DNA of 9,808 nt, taken from Hyphomonadaceae bacterium (GTDB lineage: Bacteria > Pseudomonadota > Alphaproteobacteria > Caulobacterales > Aquidulcibacteraceae). The stretch is from NCBI GenBank assembly GCA_016791325.1, contig JAEUMU010000129.1, forward strand, positions 1 to 9,808. The letters are read 5' to 3'. Positions 5,999-9,808 of this stretch are shown piece by piece. A model generated the notes under the pieces. That model was not told the DNA's origin and ran no database searches. It saw only the letters and a list, made by a program, of their open reading frames with translations. Positions within the stretch are counted from its first letter, which is position 1. Every line of letters starts with the position of its first letter. The translations under genes were made by a program, and so were the position numbers.

Positions 5999-8238
5999 AC
6001 CGGTTTCGCGAAACGGCGCGTAATGCGCTTCTATTCGCCAGCGTCTGCGCAGCGCCCTTCGCGCTGAGCACGCCGGCTTTGGCTCAGGCGGGCGTCAGCG
6101 CCGACGACGATACGCTTGTCGTCACCGCGCGGCGCCGGGAAGAATCGCTGCAAGAGGTGCCAATCGCCATCAGCGTGCAAACCGCCGAGCAGCTCGACCA
6201 ACGCGGAGCCGCCGACATCACCGTGCTTCAACAAACGACGCCGAACGCCACCATCCAGGTCGCGCGCGGTTCGAACTCGACGCTCATCGCCTTCATCCGC
6301 GGCGTTGGCCAGCAAGATCCGCTCTGGGGCTTCGAGCCTGGCGTGGGCCTCTATGTGGACGATGTCTATGTCGCGCGTCCGCAAGCGGCCGTGCTCGACA
6401 TCTTCGATATCAGCCGCATCGAAGTGCTGCGCGGGCCTCAAGGCACGCTTTACGGGCGCAACACGGTCGGCGGCGCGGTCCGTTACGTGACGCGCATGAT
6501 GGATACCGATCAGCCGCACCTCACGGCGCGGTTGAACTATGGCTCCTACAATCAGCTCGAAACCATCCTCACCGGCTCGGTGCCTTTGAGCGATACGTTC
6601 GTGCTCGGCGGCGCGCTGGCGCTCTATACGCGTGACGGCTACGGCACGAACCTCAACACCGGCACGGAGCACTACAACAAGGATGTGGACGCCCTGCGCA
6701 TCAGCGCGCAATGGACGCCGACCAATGACCTCACCGTGCGCTTCACGGCCGATGCGTTGGATGACGATTCCAATCCGCGTCACGCCCACCGCCTGCTGCC
6801 GTTCGCGGCTGGCGGCGCCAGCTACAACGTGGTCCCCGGCATCTACGACACCCGCGCCGGCTCCGGCGATGATAACCACGTCGAAACGCGGGGCGCGGCG
6901 CTGCACGTCGATTATTCGCTGAGCGACGCGCTAACGCTGCGCTCGATCACCGCCTATCGCCGCGGCGAAACCCGCGGCACGATCGATTTCGACGGCACGC
7001 CGAACCCGACGCTCGATGTTCCGGCCTACTACGCCGACAATCAGCTGAGTCAGGAATTCCAGCTTCTGTTCGATTACGACCGCATCCAAGGTGTGGCCGG
7101 GCTCTACTACCTCGACGCCATGGCCGAAGGCGCGTTCGACACCGTGGCCTCCTTCACGGCGACGACGATCTTCACGCAGGGCCGCGTCGATACTGAATCG
7201 CTGGCCGCGTTCGCCGATGTCAGCTTCGACATCACCGACACGCTTGCTCTCTCTCTCGGCGCCCGCTGGACGCGTGATGACAAGTCGGGCTCGGTGTTCC
7301 GTCGCAACTACACGCAAACATTCCTCGGCCAGCGCAGCCCGTTCTTCGGCGGCGCATCCACGCCGGCGCTATTGCGCACCAACTACTCCAACAGCATCAC
7401 CTTCGAGGAAACCACGCCGCGCGTCAGCCTCACCTGGACGCCGAACGAAGCGTTCACACTCTACGGGTCGTACAGCCAAGGCTTCAAGTCAGGCGGGTTC
7501 GACATGCGCGGCGATGCGGTGCTCACGCCCAACACCGTCAACGGCTACGATCCCGAATTCGTGGATACTTACGAACTCGGCTTCCACTCCTCTCTGATGC
7601 AAGGGCGCATCAATGTCAGCGGCGCGATCTTCCAGTCCGAATACTCGGACATGCAGATCACTCGCCAGGAGCCCACCCTGACCGGCAGCATCGCCAGCTT
7701 CGTCGATAACGCCGCTCAGGCCACCATTCGCGGCGCCGAACTCGAAGGCCGGCTGCTATTCACCGATAACTTCTCGGCCGCGTTTGCCGTCGGCTATATC
7801 GATGGCGAATTCGATGAGTACCGCTCGACGGCGGTGAATCCCGCCCCGCCGCCGACGACGATCCCGATTGATCTTTCTGGCTCGGCCGCGTTCCAGAACA
7901 CGCCGGATCTCACGGCGTCGCTATCGTTCACCTACAGCGTGCCGCTGGCCAATGGCGTGCTCGCGTTTACGCCGTCCGCGGCCTACCGCGGCGATAGCCA
8001 GATGTTCGAGTTCGCCACGCCGCTGCTCGATCAAACCGCCTATACGCTCTACAACGCCTCGCTTACCTGGACGTCCAACAACGATCGTTGGCGCGTTGGC
8101 CTGCATGGCCAAAACCTGAGCGATGAAGAGTATCGCATCGGCGGCTATAACTTCCCCGGCGCCGTGTTCGGCGACTCGGTTGTGGCGTTCTACGGCCCGC
8201 CGCAAACCGTCACCGGTTCGGTCGAGATCCGCTTCTAA
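5995..8238 (+). CDS. TonB-dependent outer-membrane receptor
   Basis: 747 residues. The frame is open further upstream to 5527, but that part lies inside the hydrolase gene. The ATG at 5995 is preferred because it has GGAGGAG 7 bases upstream and is followed by a clear Sec signal peptide (RNALLFASVCAAPFALS, ending ALAQA near residue 32). A TonB box-like DTLVVTA (39-45) comes next, then the plug domain: SLQEVPIAISV (51-61), FIRGVG (100-105), GLYVDDVYVARP (118-129) and IEVLRGPQGTLYGRNTVGGAV (142-162). The rest is a 22-strand barrel ending in the terminal aromatic residue of outer-membrane proteins (VEIRF). It resembles the receptors that alphaproteobacteria use for sugars and aromatic compounds, and no siderophore-specific mark was seen. 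It takes up a ligand using the proton-motive force via TonB-ExbBD. It overlaps the hydrolase by 4 bases and is followed by a strong terminator. Confidence 0.95.
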   Translation: MNRFRETARNALLFASVCAAPFALSTPALAQAGVSADDDTLVVTARRREESLQEVPIAISVQTAEQLDQRGAADITVLQQTTPNATIQVARGSNSTLIAFIRGVGQQDPLWGFEPGVGLYVDDVYVARPQAAVLDIFDISRIEVLRGPQGTLYGRNTVGGAVRYVTRMMDTDQPHLTARLNYGSYNQLETILTGSVPLSDTFVLGGALALYTRDGYGTNLNTGTEHYNKDVDALRISAQWTPTNDLTVRFTADALDDDSNPRHAHRLLPFAAGGASYNVVPGIYDTRAGSGDDNHVETRGAALHVDYSLSDALTLRSITAYRRGETRGTIDFDGTPNPTLDVPAYYADNQLSQEFQLLFDYDRIQGVAGLYYLDAMAEGAFDTVASFTATTIFTQGRVDTESLAAFADVSFDITDTLALSLGARWTRDDKSGSVFRRNYTQTFLGQRSPFFGGASTPALLRTNYSNSITFEETTPRVSLTWTPNEAFTLYGSYSQGFKSGGFDMRGDAVLTPNTVNGYDPEFVDTYELGFHSSLMQGRINVSGAIFQSEYSDMQITRQEPTLTGSIASFVDNAAQATIRGAELEGRLLFTDNFSAAFAVGYIDGEFDEYRSTAVNPAPPPTTIPIDLSGSAAFQNTPDLTASLSFTYSVPLANGVLAFTPSAAYRGDSQMFEFATPLLDQTAYTLYNASLTWTSNNDRWRVGLHGQNLSDEEYRIGGYNFPGAVFGDSVVAFYGPPQTVTGSVEIRF

Positions 8239-8260
8239 CTCTCCCTGAAAGCGACCTCAC

Positions 8261-8300
8261 ACGGCGGCGCGGATTTTCTTCGCGCCGCCGTTTTGTTTTT
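8261..8300 (+). terminator. Strong intrinsic terminator after the receptor gene
   Basis: A perfect 11-bp GC-rich stem, ACGGCGGCGCG (8261-8271) pairing with CGCGCCGCCGT (8281-8291), encloses a 9-base loop and is followed by TTTGTTTTT. It starts 22 bases after the receptor stop. It should end most transcripts from the hydrolase-receptor operon before the permease gene, whose ATG is only 17 bases beyond the T-tract. Confidence 0.9.
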
Positions 8301-8316
8301 GAGCTAGGCGAACTCT

Positions 8317-9600
8317 ATGGCCAACGAAGCAGCAGCAGCCCCGGCGCCCAGCGCCAATCGCTTTCTCGTGCTGGCGCTGTTGTTCATCGTCTATACGTTC
8401 AATTTCATTGATCGCCAGATCATCGGCATCCTGGCCGTGCCGATTCAGGAGGAGCTCGGCGTCTCAGATGCGCAGATGGGCCTCTTGGGCGGGTTGGCGT
8501 TCGCGCTCTTCTATACTGGCCTCGGCATTCCAATTGCGTATTGGGCTGATCGCTGGAGTCGCACCTGGATCATGACCAGCGCGCTGACGCTTTGGAGCGG
8601 TTTCACGGCGCTCTGCGGCGCAGCAACAAGCTATACGCAGCTTTTCCTGGCCCGTATGGGCGTGGGCGTGGGTGAAGCGGGCGGCGTGGCGCCGGCGTAC
8701 TCGCTCATCTCCGACTATTTTCCCCCAAAGGAACGCGCCCGCGCGCTCGCGGTCTATTCCTTCGGCATTCCCATCGGCAGCGCTGCGGGCATTGCGCTGG
8801 GCGGCGTCGTCGCCAGTCTCGTCGATTGGCGCATGGCCTTCATCGTCGTCGGCGTCGCCGGCGTTTTGATCGCGCCGATCTTCCGCGCCGTCGTGCGCGA
8901 GCCCCAGCGCGGCCGCTTCGATGTGAAGGCCGATGCGAGCGCCGTCCCGCCCAAGGCGGGCTTCATGGACTCGCTCGCAGTCGTCGCAAAGAAGCCGAGC
9001 TTCTGGCTGCTCTCCTTCGGCGCATCCTGTTCTTCGATCATGGGATACGGCTCGTTCTTCTGGATCCCGAGCTTCCTGCGCCGCTCCTATGGATTCGATT
9101 TGCAGCAGGCGGCGTTTTTCTACTCCGCCATTCTGCTTGTCGGGGGGGTGATCGGCGTCTGGCTCGGCGGCATGCTAGGAGACAAATTAGGCGCGACGCG
9201 GCGCGCCATGTTCGCTTTGGTGCCGGCGGGCGCGTGGCTATTGGCGATGCCCTGCTACGCCTTGGGGCTGCTCTCGCCTTCGCCGACTGTGGCGTTTTTC
9301 CTATTTCTGGCGCCTACAGCGCTTGGGCTCGTCTGGCTCGGACCCGTCATCGCCGCGGTGCAGCACCTCGCCCCTGCGCACATGCGCACAACCGCCAGCG
9401 CCAGCTTCCTCTTCATCAACAATCTGATCGGCATCGGCCTCGGCACATATCTGCTGGGCCTGATGAGCGACGCGCTTTCTGCGCAATTCGGGGATGAGAG
9501 CCTGCGCTACTCCATCTTGCTTGGCTCTGGATTCTATCTCGTCGCCGCCGGGCTCTACGTGGTGGCCTCGCGCAGCCTGGCGAAGGATTGGGTGGACTAG
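8317..9600 (+). CDS. Major facilitator superfamily permease, Spinster-like
   Basis: 427 residues forming about 12 hydrophobic helices. After a short Ala/Pro N-terminus, helix 1 carries YTFNFIDRQIIGIL (26-39), the Asp-Arg motif of Spinster-type and related organic-anion MFS carriers. The loop between helices 2 and 3 reads GIPIAYWADRWSR (70-82), the MFS motif A. Helix 4 begins LARMGVGVGEAGG (111-123) with a conserved Arg and Glu. The central loop is at about 190-225. Such carriers move sugars, lipids or aromatic acids by proton coupling in the inner membrane, and the substrate is not readable. The ATG at 8317 has only a weak AGGCGA upstream. The gene follows the receptor on the same strand but beyond a strong terminator, so it needs read-through or its own promoter, and I see no convincing promoter in the short gap. 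Proximity to a TonB receptor suggests that it is the inner-membrane step for the same ligand or exports a product. Confidence 0.93.
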   Translation: MANEAAAAPAPSANRFLVLALLFIVYTFNFIDRQIIGILAVPIQEELGVSDAQMGLLGGLAFALFYTGLGIPIAYWADRWSRTWIMTSALTLWSGFTALCGAATSYTQLFLARMGVGVGEAGGVAPAYSLISDYFPPKERARALAVYSFGIPIGSAAGIALGGVVASLVDWRMAFIVVGVAGVLIAPIFRAVVREPQRGRFDVKADASAVPPKAGFMDSLAVVAKKPSFWLLSFGASCSSIMGYGSFFWIPSFLRRSYGFDLQQAAFFYSAILLVGGVIGVWLGGMLGDKLGATRRAMFALVPAGAWLLAMPCYALGLLSPSPTVAFFLFLAPTALGLVWLGPVIAAVQHLAPAHMRTTASASFLFINNLIGIGLGTYLLGLMSDALSAQFGDESLRYSILLGSGFYLVAAGLYVVASRSLAKDWVD

Positions 9601-9620
9601 CGCCGTCGCCCACCGGCGCT
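9599..9620 (+). terminator. Possible weak terminator or 3' hairpin after the permease gene
   Basis: A perfect 7-bp stem, AGCGCCG (9599-9605) with CGGCGCT (9614-9620), encloses an 8-base loop and begins in the permease stop codon. Only a short TTT (9625-9627) follows, so factor-independent termination would be weak; it may stabilise the 3' end. The remaining bases to about 9725 are GC-rich and show no other supported feature. Confidence 0.3.
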
Positions 9621-9725
9621 GCGCTTTAGCCCGCCCCGGCACGGCCGCCCGCCGCCACCGCCCGCCGAGGCGCGCCAAGTCCTCCTAACCCGCCAACACG
9701 CAGCTTTCGGGTGAGCAAATTCGCC

Positions 9726-9754
9726 TTGTAAATAACTGACCAGTCACTTATTAT
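9726..9754 (+). promoter_or_regulatory. Promoter of the gene starting at 9761
   Basis: TTGTAA (9726-9731) and TATTAT (9749-9754) are 17 bases apart and match the -35 and -10 consensus at 4/6 and 5/6 in an AT-rich island within GC-rich DNA. The expected start of transcription, 6-8 bases after the -10 box, falls at or next to the ATG at 9761. Confidence 0.6.
9731..9752. promoter_or_regulatory. Palindromic operator between the -35 and -10 boxes
   Basis: The 22 bases read AATAACTGAC-CA-GTCACTTATT: ten-base arms with nine pairs (one C-C mismatch) and a TGAC-N2-GTCA core. The length, symmetry and place in the promoter spacer are those of a repressor operator, most likely of the TetR type, with the adjacent gene product or the TetR at 4424-5059 as possible ligands. 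Confidence 0.65.
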
Positions 9755-9760
9755 CTCGCC

Positions 9761-9808
9761 ATGCCTGCAAAGCTTTCTCCTAAAACGAGAAAACCGCCGC
9801 GCCCGAAA
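9761..9808 (+). CDS. Start of an unidentified gene with basic N-terminus, cut by the window edge
   Basis: Sixteen codons from the ATG are in the window, reading MPAKLSPKTRKPPRPK, a lysine/arginine/proline-rich start with no membrane character. Nothing can be named from this alone. Basic, proline-rich N-termini are common before the helix-turn-helix of TetR regulators, and the palindrome in its promoter would suit an autoregulated repressor, but this is inference. No Shine-Dalgarno sequence precedes the ATG (TTATCTCGCC), and the promoter predicts transcription starting at about the ATG, so the mRNA is probably leaderless. A later in-frame start outside the window cannot be excluded. Confidence 0.5.
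   Translation, partial: MPAKLSPKTRKPPRPK

Noticed and set aside
6031..6906. 291-codon open frame on the minus strand inside the receptor gene
   Set aside because: It is a shadow of the receptor; low-complexity Arg/Val/Ala translation and no start signal.

Overview
The window is GC-rich, gene-dense bacterial DNA. A TonB-dependent outer-membrane receptor, a Spinster-type MFS permease, a TetR-controlled acyl-CoA ligase and a membrane-anchored nucleotide cyclase fused to a formylglycine-generating-enzyme-like domain together suggest a Gram-negative alphaproteobacterium of the Caulobacterales/Hyphomonadaceae or Sphingomonadales kind. That placement is inferred from gene content and style, not from a marker gene.

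Layout. On the minus strand, read right to left: a TetR/AcrR regulator (4424-5059), an AMP-forming acyl-CoA ligase (2873-4378), an exported PL10-type pectate lyase-like protein (1235-2863), and a class III nucleotide cyclase fused through one membrane helix to an FGE-sulfatase/SUMF1 domain (1-1175, running off the left edge). On the plus strand, leaving from the same 84-bp divergent region: an alpha/beta hydrolase (5144-5998), a TonB-dependent receptor overlapping it by an ATGA (5995-8238), a strong intrinsic terminator (8261-8300), then an MFS permease (8317-9600). At the right edge a new gene begins (9761 onward). A 22-bp near-perfect palindrome sits between its -35 and -10 boxes, and it has no visible ribosome binding site.

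How the genes may work together. The two divergent units look like one uptake-and-catabolism locus: the receptor imports a ligand across the outer membrane, the permease moves a compound across the inner membrane, the hydrolase splits an ester-like bond, the ligase makes a CoA thioester of the released acid, and the exported lyase attacks an acidic polysaccharide. The TetR protein, between the two arms, is the natural candidate to control both. A plant cell-wall substrate carrying acyl or aromatic esters would fit this set, but no substrate can be read from the sequence. The cyclase may be the distal gene of the minus-strand unit or an independent signalling gene.

No rRNA, tRNA, CRISPR array, insertion sequence or frameshifted gene was seen. 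Gene-free stretches are all shorter than about 165 bases.
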